Notes: generated by a model not told the origin, from the sequence alone. DNA of 64,000 nucleotides from Pycnopodia helianthoides (GCA_032158295.1 CM063255.1:13978094-14042093); one strand, 5' to 3'; positions 11,072-22,761 are shown, counted from the first letter of the stretch. Numbers and translations: made by a program.

Positions 11072-11200
11072 AGACTTACAATTGTAGGTCTTCTTTCCGA
11101 TTATAAATGAAAGACTTACAATTGTAGGTCATCCTTTCTGATCAAGAATGAAAGACCTACATTTGTAGGTCATCCTTTCCGATAATGAATGATTGACCTA
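11072..11200. repeat. 41-bp palindrome-bearing tandem array, right block
   Basis: About three diverged units in the same orientation as the left block, each with a CTTACAATTGTAGG-type palindrome. An inverted piece of the unit (CATGATCGGAAAGGATGG) follows at about 11,271-11,290. Confidence 0.75.
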
Positions 11201-12199
11201 CAATATGTTATTTTGTTGACCATGTTAGAGAGACCAACAATAATAGGTCCTTTTTCCGAACCCTTTTAGTCATGATCGGAAAGGATGGCCCACATGGCCT
11301 AAACGTTTTTCGGTTTAAAGAAATTGAGCATTCTTAATTGTAAATAGCATCTGGAATTTCAGGAAGATGTTATGATGATGTTTACAAATAATTATAACCA
11401 CTTTTGTTTTCTTTTAACTATAAAGAGTGAATTTGTTTGCCTTTGTATGTATTTGTATGGTTTACCAGTTGTTTCACTGAGTAATACATGATTATATTTA
11501 TAAAACAGTTTTTAACCACGTAAAGTTTCTCATTTTAGTACAATGTTTAGATTTATGCTGAAAAGGTGTTATGTTCTTAATTTAAGAATGTATGTCTTCT
11601 TATTGTGTCAATTAACTGGCACTTAGACTTCAGGAACATAATTTTTTCTGAGTAAAAAATTGTTTCATGTTGTTTTGTATTTTGAGTGTGAAAAACTTCA
11701 ATTGGCAGCACTGGTAATACTTTTTGGTTTCAAATCACAAAGGCTGATTCTATCCTCAAGAAGTCTAATTACTGGTTTTAACCAGAAAAGTCGCCCCTGT
11801 TACGATTTCCTGATAATTCCATTGTTCCTGATTTGATTGCTAACATTTTGCGCCACAGCACTGTGTAAACCATTACAGGGTGCTATGTAAAGGAAAAAGT
11901 TCTCATACTTCGAAACATAGCTTCAATAAATGACATAAAATTGTTGGAATGCCATGAGCGTCACTGATTGACAGATTCGAGTGCTTTAATAATTGAGCCA
12001 CCATTCTTTTATTTTTATAAGAAGATACAATGACTTATGTGAGCAGGGCTTTTTCCAAGGAAACTGGAAAACATAACTCAGCTTCTGTTGACTTACAACC
12101 AGACAACGACAAAAGAAGGCTGTTCCATAGTATTTAGGAATAACAAATATTTACAATGTTGAAATAAAATTGTATAACTTGTAGCTCAATCATTCTTAC

Positions 12200-12424
12200 T
12201 TTCAACGCACGTTGGTACATCGCCACTCCACAAAACAGTATCTCCTGTTGTCTCACATGTGAGCGATGCGGCACCTTGAAGAATAAACCCGGTGTCACAG
12301 TAGAAGTGTGCCGTTGTCCCGATGAACTTGTAGTTGTCTAAGTTATAAGACAGTTCCTGTGGATTTGTGATTAAGTGGTTTCCGTTTGCCGGGTCAACTG
12401 TATTAGTGCAGACTCCTTGTGAAA
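12200..12424 (-). CDS. CCP/sushi domain exon, copy 1
   Basis: A 225-nt exon of 75 codons in phase 1-1 encoding one complement-control-protein (sushi) module. The four cysteines are in GVC, HFYC, SLTC and VPTC. The W-S-G between cysteines three and four and the DTGFILQG stretch fit the fold. The acceptor on the minus strand is AAATAG before TTTCACAAGG and the donor is GTAAGA after GTTGAAA. It differs from copy 2 by one visible residue (TTGD against TTGN). The module is expected in the extracellular part of the protein, where CCP domains bind protein or glycan ligands. Confidence 0.9.
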
Positions 12425-12907
12425 CTATTTGAAAGATACAAAAGCATATAGCAAAGTACTTTAAAAACCAATTGATTTTTGACAAGTTCTATTTGTGCAA
12501 AACACAAAAGTCTTTCAGAGTGATTTGTTTTCTTGGCTTTAAAATAAATGAATATAGGTTCTTATTAGCAAAAATTTTAAAAATAGTGTTTCACCCGGAT
12601 TTCTTTTGATTGTGTAATTGTCGTTATTCCTGGCAATGCCATCCCGAGAAGACTCTTGCCAGAGTAACTGTCACCGTTTATTTAGCTGAATAGAGAGCAA
12701 TGTTCTAATTTATATCTGATTGTAAACCAAATGAAACGGTAAAGTAAACACAAGTGACTGATGATGGAAATTACACAAATTAAAAGGCAATCATAAGATG
12801 GCTTTTTTCATGAAAACATGAAAACTTATATTAAATTAACTGAAAATCTCTCAAAGCAATAATGCACGGCGAATCAATGAGTTGATCACCGATACCAATC
12901 CCAGGTT

Positions 12908-13140
12908 ACACTCTAAAAATGTGCGGGTCAGAGAGTTGACCCGGATCCAGGTCCTGTTGGGCCTGATCCACATCTAAATTAGTATGACCTGGAATCTGTG
13001 TCAAAATAACACAGAAATTTGTCAAAATAATGCAGAATCCGAGTCAATAATCCATTTAAAAAAAAACACTCTCCGGGTCGGCCTAACCCGCTAATGGGTC
13101 AGGCACCATGGGACCCGGAATCTGGGTTAGTTTTGACCGG
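12908..13140. repeat. Short repeat with ACACTCTAAAAATG start, unit 1 copy
   Basis: Starts ACACTCTAAAAATG, rich in GGGTCAGAGAGTTGACCCGG-like palindromic pieces, and present at the same place in duplication unit 2 (about 15,560-15,792). It was therefore in the intron before the cassette duplicated. Its right end is not defined. Confidence 0.4.
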
Positions 13141-13180
13141 CTGGGAGTTTTCAGCATAGCCTCAAATCCAATCGTCTTAC

Positions 13181-13468
13181 TTTCATAGATAGATATCCGA
13201 TAGGCGTTTCCGCAAAATTGGTTTGCATTTCCCGTACAAGGAGTTGTACAATCTCGAGGCGTTTCACCATAAATGTCATAGTCCTCATTGTTTCCACAAA
13301 AACATTGCTCTCCATACTCCAGACCGGCGTATTTGTATTCAGTGTTTTGCAAATCCAGACATTGTTTGAAGCATCCTTCCATGGACTGATGATCTGATGA
13401 CGTAAAATGGTTGGATCCGAGCGCACGGTCCGCTATCACGTCTATAAAACAACCCAAAAAGCCAGGGT
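13181..13468 (-). CDS. WSC domain exon, copy 1
   Basis: A 288-nt exon of 96 codons, phase 1-1, encoding a WSC carbohydrate-binding-type module. Visible hallmarks are GCFIDVIADRALG, EGCFKQCLD, YAGLEYGEQCFCGN, RDCTTPCTGN and FCGNAYRISIYES, which give the eight cysteines of the family. The acceptor is TTTGTAG before ACCCTGG and the donor is GTAAGA after TATGAAA. WSC modules occur in yeast stress sensors, polycystin-1 and kremen-type proteins and are extracellular. Here it lies between CCP copies, so the order in the protein is WSC-CCP-WSC-CCP. Confidence 0.92.
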
Positions 13469-14256
13469 CTACAAATGAACCAAAACAAAGAACAAACAAA
13501 TGAAATTAAAAGCTCAATTGTTGGGAAGGAAATACTGAAATTACTAACTTAGAATGTATCATAGGTGCACCAAAGATGTTCAGATTTTAATGTCACCATC
13601 AAGATGATTTTTTTCAAGATTTTGACGGAAAAGAAAAAATCTGAAACGCTGTCTGAAACATTGTTAAATTTCATGATTTCTCAATGTCACGTTTTAAGTT
13701 TTTGTAATTCACTAAAGAATTTTCGTAAAGGATTTGTTTTGTATTACAACAGGATGTTTTGTTTTGCAAACTGCCACTTTATTTCTAATAATCCCACCCA
13801 ACTATACTGATACTGGCAAATTTGTTGATTTTTATTAAATTATTGTTTGCAATTTATTATTGCAGTTATGGCAATGGAATTTGACCATCATTCGTTTAAC
13901 CATGAAGGTTTAGGCCCACATGACAATGGAGGATGTAAATTCATTGCATAAAAGCAAGTTTGGGTCTGGAAGTGTATTGATTGTAAAGGTTTGTTAAATG
14001 TGTCCAGTGCCAGGGAAATATTTCCGTCTGAACTGCTAGAAAATCAGAGAATTACATTTTATATGTTGAACGGTTGAATTTCTGACTTGTGATTACAACT
14101 ATGAGAATTGAGATTAATGACCAATAACAAACTTTCGATGATTTCATGGGTATGTGTGGGCTTCTTGATCAATTCGGTGGAGGGGTAATGCAGTGTTTAA
14201 TATTCAACTCAATTTAATTCAAGGTAATTTCTTTTTAGTAATCATTTTAGTGGCTT

Positions 14257-14540
14257 TTCATGGCCGAGCAGATTAAATCACCGGACTGAAGCTCTGGTGT
14301 TTCTGACCAGTAGAGTGTGGGTTCGAGTCCCGATCGTGACACTTGTGTCCTTTAAGTAAGACACTTAACTGTTATTGCTTTGTCCTTCAGATGCTTCAGA
14401 TGGGACATAAAGCCGTAGGTCCGGTGTGTTGTATAATGCACGTAAAAGAACCAAATGCACTCATAATAAAAAGAAGGGGTTTGTTCCACAGTGTTCCAGG
14501 TTTGATTTACAGCGTTTGGGGCCACTGATATGTAAAGGAA
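14257..14540 (+). mobile_element. tRNA-derived SINE at the cassette junction
   Basis: The plus strand carries TGGCCGAGCAGATT (A-box region) and GGTTCGAGTCCC (B-box) at about 14,263-14,338. A conserved SINE body follows (CACTTGTGTCCTTTAAGTAAG, then GACATAAAGCCGTAGGTCC). A related copy lies on the minus strand at about 36,880-37,075. The insertion marks the boundary between the two duplicated cassettes. Confidence 0.7.
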
Positions 14541-14851
14541 AAAAGGTTTCACACTTGAAAACATAGCTCCACATACCTTACAGTAGATAAAATAAAAATA
14601 TTGGAGTGTCATTAATTGACAGCTTTGAGTGCTATAAGAATTAAGCCACTTTTATTATTATAATGCTTCTAATAAGATACAATGACTTCAAGGAAACTCA
14701 AAAAAACAAAATTCATGTTTTGTTGAAAAATGAGCACTTGTTTTAAACCAAGAAAGCAACAAAAGAAAGCTGTTCTATATCATGTTTAGGACCAACAAAT
14801 ATTTACAATGTTGAAATAAAATTGTATAACTTGTAGCTCAATCATTCTTAC

Positions 14852-15076
14852 TTTCAACGCACGTTGGTACATCGCCACTCCACAAAACAGTATTTCCTGT
14901 TGTCTCACATGTGAGCGATGCGGCACCTTGAAGAATAAACCCGGTGTCACAGTAGAAGTGTGCCGTTGTCCCGATGAACTTGTAGTTGTCTAAGTTATAA
15001 GACAGTTCCTGTGGATTTGTGATTAAGTGGTTTCCGTTTGCCGGGTCAACTGTATTAGTGCAGACTCCTTGTGAAA
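14852..15076 (-). CDS. CCP/sushi domain exon, copy 2
   Basis: A 225-nt phase 1-1 exon nearly identical to copy 1, with TTGN in place of TTGD. Four cysteines and the W-S-G are conserved. The acceptor is AAACAG (AAATAG in copy 1). Intact reading frame and splice signals argue that both copies are still under selection or that the duplication is recent. Confidence 0.9.
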
Positions 15077-15831
15077 CTGTTTGAAAGATACAAAAGCATA
15101 TAGTGAAGTACTTTAAAACCAATCGATTTGTGTCAAGCTCTATCGTGCAGAACACAAAATTCTCTCAGAGTGATTTGTTTTCTTGGCTTTACAATAAATG
15201 AATACAGGTTCTTACTAGCAAAAATGTGACAAAGAGTGTTTCACCCGGATTTCTTTTGATTGTGTGATTGTCGTTATTCCCGGCAATGCCATCTCGAGAA
15301 GACTCTTGCCAGAGTAACTGTCTCCGTTTATTAAGCTGAATAGAGAGCAATGTTCTAATTTATATCTGATTGTAAACCAAATGAAACGGTAAAGTAAACA
15401 CAAGTGACTGATGATGGAAATTACACAAATTAAATGGCAATCATAAGACGGCTTTTTTCATGGAAATGAAAAAACCTAATACTAAATTAACTGAAAATCA
15501 CTCAAAGCAATAATGACACTGCGAATCAATGAGTTGATCAACGATACCAATCCCGAATAACACTCTAAAAATGTGCGGGTTAGAGAGTCGACCCGGATTC
15601 AGGTTCTGTTGGGCCTGCTCCACATCTAAATTAGTATGACCTGGAATCTGTGTCAAAATAACACAGAAAATGGTCAAAATAATGCAGAATCCAAGTAAAC
15701 ATTTTATTTTTTAAACCTTTTTCCAGGTCAGCCTGACCCAGTAATGGGTCAGGCACCATGTGACTCGAGATTTGGGTTAGTTTTTGACCGGCCCGGAGTT
15801 TTCAAAATAGCGTCAAATCCAATCGTCTTAC

Positions 15832-16119
15832 TTTCATAGATAGATATCCGATAGGCGTTTCCGCAAAATTGGTTTGCATTTCCCGTACAAGGAGTTGTAC
15901 AATCTCGAGGCGTTTCACCATAAATGTCATAATCCTCATTGTTTCCACAAAAACATTGCTCTCTAAATTCCAGACCGGCGTATTTGTATTCAGTGTTTTG
16001 CAAGTCCAGACATTGTTTGAAGCATCCTTCCATGGACTGATGATCTGATGACGTAAAATGGTTGGATCCGAGCGCACGGTCTGCTATTACGTCTATAAAA
16101 CAACCCAAAAAGCCAGGCC
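15832..16119 (-). CDS. WSC domain exon, copy 2
   Basis: A 288-nt phase 1-1 exon. It differs from copy 1 mainly at LEFREQC against LEYGEQC. Eight cysteines are conserved. The acceptor is TTTGTAG before GGCCTGG, so the entering residues differ slightly from copy 1. In transcription order it follows the EGF exon at 17,007. Confidence 0.92.
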
Positions 16120-17006
16120 CTACAAATGAACCAAAACAAAGAACAAACAATAGAAATTAAAAACTCGATTGTTAGGAAGGAAATACTGAAATTACTAACT
16201 TAGAATGTATCATAGGTGCACCAAAGATGTTCAGATTTTAATGTCACCATCAAGATGATTTTGTTCAAGATTTTGACGGAAAAAAAAAAATCTGAAACGC
16301 TGTCTGAAACATTGTTAAATTTCATGATTTAGTAATTCAATGTCACGTTTTAGGTTTTTGTAATTCACTAAAAAAAAATTGTACTGGATTTGTTTTGTAT
16401 TTTGACAGGATGTTTTGTTTTGCAAACTGCCACTTTATTTTTAATACTCACACCCCACCATACTGATACTGGAAAATTTGTTGATCTTTATTAAATTAAT
16501 GTTTGCAATTTATGATTGCAGTTATGGCAATGAAATTTGACCATCATCCGTTTAATCATGAAGATTTACGGCCCACGTGACAATGGAGGATGTAAATTCA
16601 TTGCAAAAAAGCAAGCTTGGGTCTGGAAGTTTACTGATTATAAGGTTTGTTAAAAGTGTCCAGTGCCAGAGAAATATTTCCGTCGCAACTGCTTTAACAT
16701 TTCTGAATTAAATTTCATGTGTTGGAATGGTTGAAATTCTGACTTGTGTTTACAACTTTGAGAATTTAGATAAATGACCATTAACAGCTTCTTGATCAAC
16801 CTGATGGAGAGGTAATACAGTGTTTTAAAATTCAACTAAATTTAATTCAAAGTAATTTTTTGTAATCATATTAGTGGCTTGGAACGTTCGGCTTAATCGG
16901 CACAATGCCACGGAACATTCTGGCGGTCCACTGGATTGCGCGCCTAGATTTACCTTATGACTGATGAACTGTTTAGAAACTACATATCTCGTGTTTGAAA
17001 TCTTAC

Positions 17007-17120
17007 TTAATTCACATTCAGCTCCTGTCCAGCCTTGAATACATGTACATGTAAAACCATTCACTAAGTCCAAACAGGTTCCTCCATACAAACAAGGGCT
17101 TGAGGCACACTCATTGATAT
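17007..17120 (-). CDS. EGF-like domain exon, type B, upstream of the cassettes
   Basis: A 114-nt phase 1-1 exon, [14 protein letters not shown] with Y in place of [11 protein letters not shown] and [12 protein letters not shown] end. Six cysteines. It is isolated from the other EGF exons by the two CCP+WSC units but carries the same flanking intron block, so the cassettes lie within an ancestral EGF series or the exon was copied across them. Confidence 0.89.
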
Positions 17121-18210
17121 CTGTGAACAAATCATACGAAAATATATCTTACATCCCAATCTTTCATTTTTAAATCTGAAAGTTTGTTATGCAAGACACC
17201 AACAACGTAAGGCTTTTGGGGGATCTCAGGACCATTTAGTTTCAACCTCCATGCCAGGACCAATCCACACACCAAGTTTTGAGTTGATATACTAAGTCCT
17301 GAGTTATTTTCAAAACTTTTTCAGATCTATGTTTAAGCAAACATGTTTAAGTCCTCAAACTTGGTGTAAAACCTTCATTTTAAATGTGTGTCAAAACTTT
17401 TTTGAACAGGCTAGCTGTTTAGACCACCCTTAAGTGTGGTATTGGTTAATAAATTGTAAGTTGGGTAATGATCCAGGAGATTCCACATACAAAACAAGTT
17501 GATGTGATGTGGTTCAGAAGACATGACTGTAACAAACTTAATAATACTTTTTTTGAAGCTTGGGACTCACTGGCGATTCCATAAAAAGACACATAATAAC
17601 TTCCTGACTGGACTGGAAGGAAAGGTCAAATTGGGGTCAAGATTTTTAACGAAAATGTCACATGTGTTGTAAGCTACAAGACGGCGCCAAGTAAAGATTC
17701 TATGACATATGTTTCTCAATTTGTTTTTCCTGAAGGTCAAAGTGGGGTCATGCTTGTAATAAAATGTTACATGTGCTGCATGTCACAAAATGGCACAAAG
17801 ATATGACTTTACGACATGAGATTAAGGAAATATGATTTTATTTAAATTTGAAGGATTTTTAATAGTTTCTGGAAAGTACTAGAACTAACTTTGAATTTCC
17901 TGCGACTTCTACAACAATCTTCTAGAAAAATCACCCAACTTTTACCTTCATTCTGATTGAACCATGTGCTATAGGACTCTTATTCGTAAACTCCCCCCAT
18001 CTAGTTCAAAAATTGTAATTTTTTAACGTGAACTCACTGTTTTGGCTGCAAGAAAGGTCAATTTTAGGTCACGTTTTGGAAAAAAATGTTAAGTGTGCTA
18101 CCAGCTACAAGACGGTTGATGATTTAATTTTTGATCTATATGCTATTATATTAAAATCATAATTGTAAAGTTGTGTGTGTCTTTAATTTAATATTTAACA
18201 TTTAATAAAT
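17121..18210. repeat. Intron with diverged AGGTCA-type repeats
   Basis: No exon was found. Three diverged units of an unclassified repeat contain direct repeats of AGGTCA/GGGTCA at 17,623-17,639, 17,734-17,750 and 18,055-18,071, each with a 5-base spacer. The same repeat family recurs from 26 to 33 kb. Confidence 0.55.
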
Positions 18211-18218
18211 TAATATTT

Positions 18219-18515
18219 AATATCCCTGATGCAAATTTACCATCTATTAGATTGTTGCAGTACACACTGCTAAAACATCGGATTCAAACTACCTCTAGCA
18301 ACCGGGCAATCTCTGTGGTCTAGTTGGTAAGACATCTGCTCTAGAATGGCAAAGGTCATGGGTTCGAATCCCACCTGAGTAACACGCCTTTGGATTTTTT
18401 CACAGAACTTGGGAAAATACTGAGTAAGTACAGTGCTTTACATACTTCGGTGTTTGGGTAAAAAAAATATATATATTCTTTATCCCCGATGCAAATTTAC
18501 CATCTATTAAATTGA
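18219..18515 (+). mobile_element. tRNA-derived SINE/satellite unit, about 260-bp period
   Basis: A tRNA-like segment at about 18,306-18,380 has an A-box (TGGTCTAGTTGG) and a perfect B-box (GGTTCGAATCC), but its acceptor stem does not pair. The sequence TGATGCAAATTTACCATC at about 18,224 is repeated in near-identical form at about 18,484, which gives a 260-bp tandem or dimeric arrangement around the tRNA-like head. Confidence 0.65.
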
Positions 18516-18799
18516 GTCTATAATTATTGTACAAAATACAGACAAGAATTAGTGCCCCAATCTCTGACAAATTGCGGGGATTGCGCAATACAGCCACCTT
18601 GCCGTGGTGTCAGATTTGTCACTTAATCAACAATAATCAGACAAACAGATTGCACTTCTTTTAGTTTTTAATGTCGAGGAATAACTTTTAGTAAAAGCAT
18701 TTGTGTTTTAAAAATGATTTGTGTATTTATATAACTAAAATAACACTTACATGGTTTTTGAGGCATTGCATGGCGAGGTATCAATGTAGATTCGGTTTA

Positions 18800-19110
18800 C
18801 ACAAACACCTTGTATATAATTATCTACTTTGCTGTGTAGATTTTGTTCTTTAGAGAACTTGTCTTGCTATTTGTTCTACTACCACGAAGTAGATTTTCAG
18901 AATTCGGGAGACTTCTCAGTTCTGAAAAGAACTGTCCTGCTTATAAACTACTGCCTGGGCGGGAGGTAGGAAATCGGCCTGGACTACTACTTTAGCTTTG
19001 TGGATCAAGGGGACTTCTCGTAATTAACTGTACTGCGGTGGAGTAAGTTCTTTTGGTCTCAACGTTTCGACTAGCTTGCTCTAGTCATCGTCAGGAGACT
19101 GAAGAGTGTG
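18800..19110 (-). mobile_element. Possible Penelope-like 3' tail
   Basis: The minus strand has CTAGAGCAAGCTAGTCGAAACG next to a run of GAAGTC and CTACTACC-type inverted pieces. This resembles 3' tails I associate with Penelope-like elements, but no coding part is attached, so the call is weak. Confidence 0.3.
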
Positions 19111-19439
19111 AGACATGTTGGTCTATTTATAAGGATTTATAGGTTTTTCAGTGTAGAGTCAGTCACTGCTCTGATTGGTTCTTCTGAAAGGAGAACTGTG
19201 CTTGGAAGGCTCAGAGTTAGTGTGTGTGTGAGTGCCCTGTGTAGTGGGGTGTCAGTAGACTGTGGGATATCAACTTATTTTGATTTTTTTTGTTTTTTGT
19301 TACCGACCAAATACTTAGAGACATGTATCCCACAAGTACAAAATTGATGATCGGATGTTTACTTTTTGTGATATGGGGGTCTCAAGATTGGCTATTTAAA
19401 CATTCTTGTCATTATAAATAAGTCTGGAATGAGACTTAC

Positions 19440-19835
19440 ACAGCCTAATGCAAAATCAGGCTTCATGGACTTTGGACACTGTGATCAGTGGAGCGGAACA
19501 GCCCGCCACAGTGCTTTTGCATTATACACAATTTAAATGCAGGTTTACACATACGTAGGCTTTAACGTCAAATTTTGACCGGAAGTTAGGGTCAAATAGG
19601 TATCATGTCTTTGCAAAAGTTTGCGCAGGCCCAAGGACCTACACCCTGATGTAAACATTTTCAACTTTCGTTCTAAATTGGAAGTTAATGTAAAAAAAAA
19701 CAGGGTTACACTCTGTGTAGCGTTTGTTGAGTTTTGCAAGACCTCTCTAGTGATGTATAGATTGTCGAAATCAATTGTGTGGTTCATGAATTTTGATTTT
19801 TTTTTTTATATTAAACTTATATTCTTTTTACAAGT
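19440..19835. repeat. Unclassified long repeat, copy near 19.5 kb
   Basis: Shares a collinear block with about 31,250-31,600, including CCACAGTGCTTTTGCATTAT, ACCGGAAGT and CTCTGTGTAGCGTT. No open frame of note. Other copies lie at about 29.7-30.1 and 32.0-32.5 kb. Confidence 0.6.
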
Positions 19836-20541
19836 TTTTCAGAGTTGTTTGTCTGCAAGCAAATGCATAGTTTTGAAGCTTATAATCAATCAACTTGAAA
19901 CTTTAATTATTGGTAGACTATAACTTGTAGATGATCCTAAAAATTGTGATGTCATGATGGTGTCATCAGTTGTTGAAATACATTAAATCAAGGTGTGTGT
20001 TTTTTAATCATAACTCAAGAAGTAAAGACTCTTTTTACAATCTATAATATGTCATATGAAAGATCTTTAAAAACTTAGCAAAAGTCACATAGATGTGACC
20101 CCATAATGATCTTGACTTTATGTTGAAATTGAAATTGAAATGCCAGCATATCGAAAAAAATAAACCTAGATGACGACAGCACTATGTCACTCGGGTCAAA
20201 ATCAACATTCTTTTGCTATCTCAAATACCTTATATCAGAATGATGTCGAATCTTAAACTATAAACATTCTATGTCAATATGAAGACAACTGGAAAGTTTC
20301 TTAATAATCAAGTGACCAGAACTTAAGATATGGCAATGAAAATATAAAATAATGACACAATTTTAAAGGCACATCAGTGTTAATGTTTGTCATAAACTCT
20401 CCTGTGTTTTGCATGTAAAGATTGTTTTTAAAATGGTTGTAACACATAAGGAAATTAATTTGTTGATTATTAATAAAACAAATATTGCAGCTTTGTTTGT
20501 AGTATCGTGGAATTCGTCTTGTTAAGACGCATAAAGTTCAC

Positions 20542-21898
20542 CAAGGGCCTCGATGGGTGGGGGACGGGGGGACATGTGTGTCCCCCCCCTTTTAGACTGG
20601 GGGGGGACACACAGCATGTCAGATGTCCCCCCCCCACACTTTTTGATTGACTGTTCATCAGAAATATGCAACAAAATATAAAAATATACACCATTTCCTT
20701 GATTTCATATTTCATTACAATTTGTGTAAAAATAAAAGAATATCAAACATTTAACGGTAAAATGTTTTCTTCATTGTCTTATTTGGCTCTGATGGACCAA
20801 GCACAGAATGGTATTTTGGGCCTATTTCCATTTCTATAATACAGACAGTAAAAGTTTCGTCCAAGACATAAACGCCAAAATCCGCGGCCTACATACCTTG
20901 TTACCCTTACGGAAATATCAAATGGCCATCCCATGGGAATACCATTGGGTCCCATTGGATGGTGCCTTATGGGATCACCATGGGGTTTTATTGACACAAT
21001 GGTGTGTGACATGGTGAGTTTATGGAGGAAGAAATCACCCATCACCATGGGGTTTTAATGACACAATATGTAGTATGTTACATGGTGAGTCTACAGGTGT
21101 ATGGGGAAAGAAATCACCATTGGGATCACCAACTTCGACAGCACATTATTGGTGTTACATTGAGTCTTTTGGGATATGGAGAAACTAGCTCAGTTTTGAA
21201 ATAATTATGGTGTTTCATTGTCACCGGGTGGCACTTCATTTTGTGGGTGAGAGCAGATAACCCTTGTGATCACCTGTGTTGATCGAGCCAAACAATTACA
21301 TGGGGATAAGCGGGGCCCAATTTCATGGCTCTGCTTACTGTAAGCAAAGAATCGGCACGTACTGAGGCAGGGAATTCCGAGCTTACGTCAAGCGTATTTC
21401 ACGGGTTAGCAAGGAGTTTTTGCTTCTGCGCGTGCGTACTTCACGTTACTAGGCATTCTTCGCTTACACAGCTAACGCAGAACTTCGGCGCTTGCACAGT
21501 AAGCGGAGAATTGAGATTGTAAGCACAGAATTTGATGGTAACCAGAGCCATAAGGTTGGGCCCAGGTCATCATTGGAATCACCAATAGTACATGTAGTTG
21601 AGACAGTGTTCTGTAATTTGCCACACAGTTCGCTTGCATGTATGACTTGACTTGAGGTAATTAAAACAATGATATGAGCAAGTGCAACCTAAAGAATTAT
21701 CCAATGTCTGATACATTTTCGGACAGAGCATTTTACCTTTATGTTTTCAAAGTAGAGCACGAAAATTTTGTAAGGTAAGTTCAGTCTTATTATTTTTTAT
21801 TATAAAAACAAAATATCAATTAAAACAAAAGAAAACGAAAGATTGTTCATGACTTGCTCGCCCGTCCCCCTACTTTTCAGTAGCAATCGACGCCCTTG
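20542..21898. mobile_element. Non-autonomous hAT-like element (1,357 bp)
   Basis: Ends CAAGGGCCTCGAT and, on the complement, CAAGGGCGTCGAT form short inverted repeats. An 8-bp duplication AAGTTCAC flanks it at 20,534-20,541 and 21,899-21,906. A paralogous uninterrupted site is seen near 24,802 (GCAGAAAGTTCACGGTGC). An 8-bp duplication and CA-GGG ends are hAT hallmarks. No transposase frame is present. Inside are two tandem units of about 67 bp (near 20,980-21,100) and a nested MITE. Confidence 0.75.
21312..21565. mobile_element. GGGCCCAA-ended MITE nested in the hAT-like element
   Basis: Ends GGGGCCCAATTTCATGG and, on the complement, TGGGCCCAACCTTATGG, with GCTCTG following both. The same terminal family occurs at 41,022-41,267 and 41,438-41,630. 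Confidence 0.6.
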
Positions 21899-22452
21899 AA
21901 GTTCACAGTGCAATATTAAGCTCTATACACGTATTTGGAGGCGAGCATACGCACATGTTTGGACATAAGCGGAATTAGGAGTTTGGAGTTTGCAGTATTG
22001 GCATATAACTCTATGACTACTAACCATTAAACGCGCCACCTAGAGGTGCCTTACATAAATTTTGGTTAGAACTCCGAAGTGCAATCTATGTCAGGTTGAA
22101 CATGATTTGCTCCGATTTTCTTCACTAAATTTAAGATGATAAACACATGTAATGAAATATTTCCCTTTTAGGAACAAAATGTGTGTGTTTTTTTTGTGTG
22201 TAAAAACATTGCTTTATGTAGACAATTCAAAGTCAATATATTCGTTTCTTGGTCATCCAGGGTATGGATGTTTTCACTTTGTCAGGTCTACACCTTGATG
22301 CCTGCCCACAAACGCAACTACCTCAGGCAAGCAAGGGTGTTATGACTTCAATCAATTTCATGTGGTTTTAGCTTTTTTGTGGCTTTTTGATAAACGTGTT
22401 TAAATGAAGCAAACAATTCAGAATAGTGACCTTTTATGCCTATTGCACCCAC

Positions 22453-22761
22453 CTGGGTCACATGTCACAGAAGCATCTTCATGGTGGCCACAGTCATGGG
22501 CACCCCAGCCAGGAAAAGCACAATCTTGCAATCTTTCCTCATTTCCACTGCAAATGACATCGTCCATGAGTATTCGACCTGTTCCCTGTCCAAAGTGTGC
22601 ACTCTGCCACGCAGTAGTTGATGCACTGAAGCCAAGTTGTCTGCACGTAACATTCCCGTCTGTGATGTCCCAGCTGTGATCGCATACAGTACCCCATTGG
22701 TCATCATGGAATACTTCAACTCTACCTTCAGAGGGGACGCTTCCACCAACAAGCCGCACAA
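22453..22761 (-). CDS. SRCR domain exon, second in transcription order
   Basis: A 309-nt exon of 103 codons, phase 1-1, encoding a complete scavenger-receptor cysteine-rich domain: VRLVGGSVPSEGRVEVFH, WGTVCDHSWD, NVTCRQLGF, GRILMDDVIC, NEERLQDC, HDCGHHEDASVTC. Six cysteines are present. The positions that carry C1 and C4 in group B domains are S/E and F here, so the pattern is group A, although the whole domain is in one exon as in group B genes. Acceptor GAAATAG before TTGTGCGG, donor GTGGGT after GACCCAG. SRCR domains bind microbial and endogenous ligands outside the cell. Confidence 0.94.

Larger units (their letters stand above)
11890..14256. repeat. CCP+WSC duplication, unit 1
   Basis: A segment of about 2.37 kb holds one CCP exon, one WSC exon and the intron between them. 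It recurs at about 14,530-16,877 with collinear similarity in exons and introns. Exon-to-exon spacing between copies is 2,651-2,652 bp. Confidence 0.88.
14530..16877. repeat. CCP+WSC duplication, unit 2
   Basis: Second copy of the 11,890-14,256 segment. Homology ends at the shared ATTAGTGGCTT near 16,877, after which the flank of a type B EGF exon begins. Confidence 0.88.

Noticed and set aside
18306..18380. Functional tRNA gene
   Set aside because: A- and B-boxes are good but the acceptor stem halves do not pair, and the unit is part of a repeat.
20541..20660. Protein with GGGHTCPP-like repeats on the minus strand
   Set aside because: It is the translation of the G/C-run-rich terminal region of the hAT-like element.
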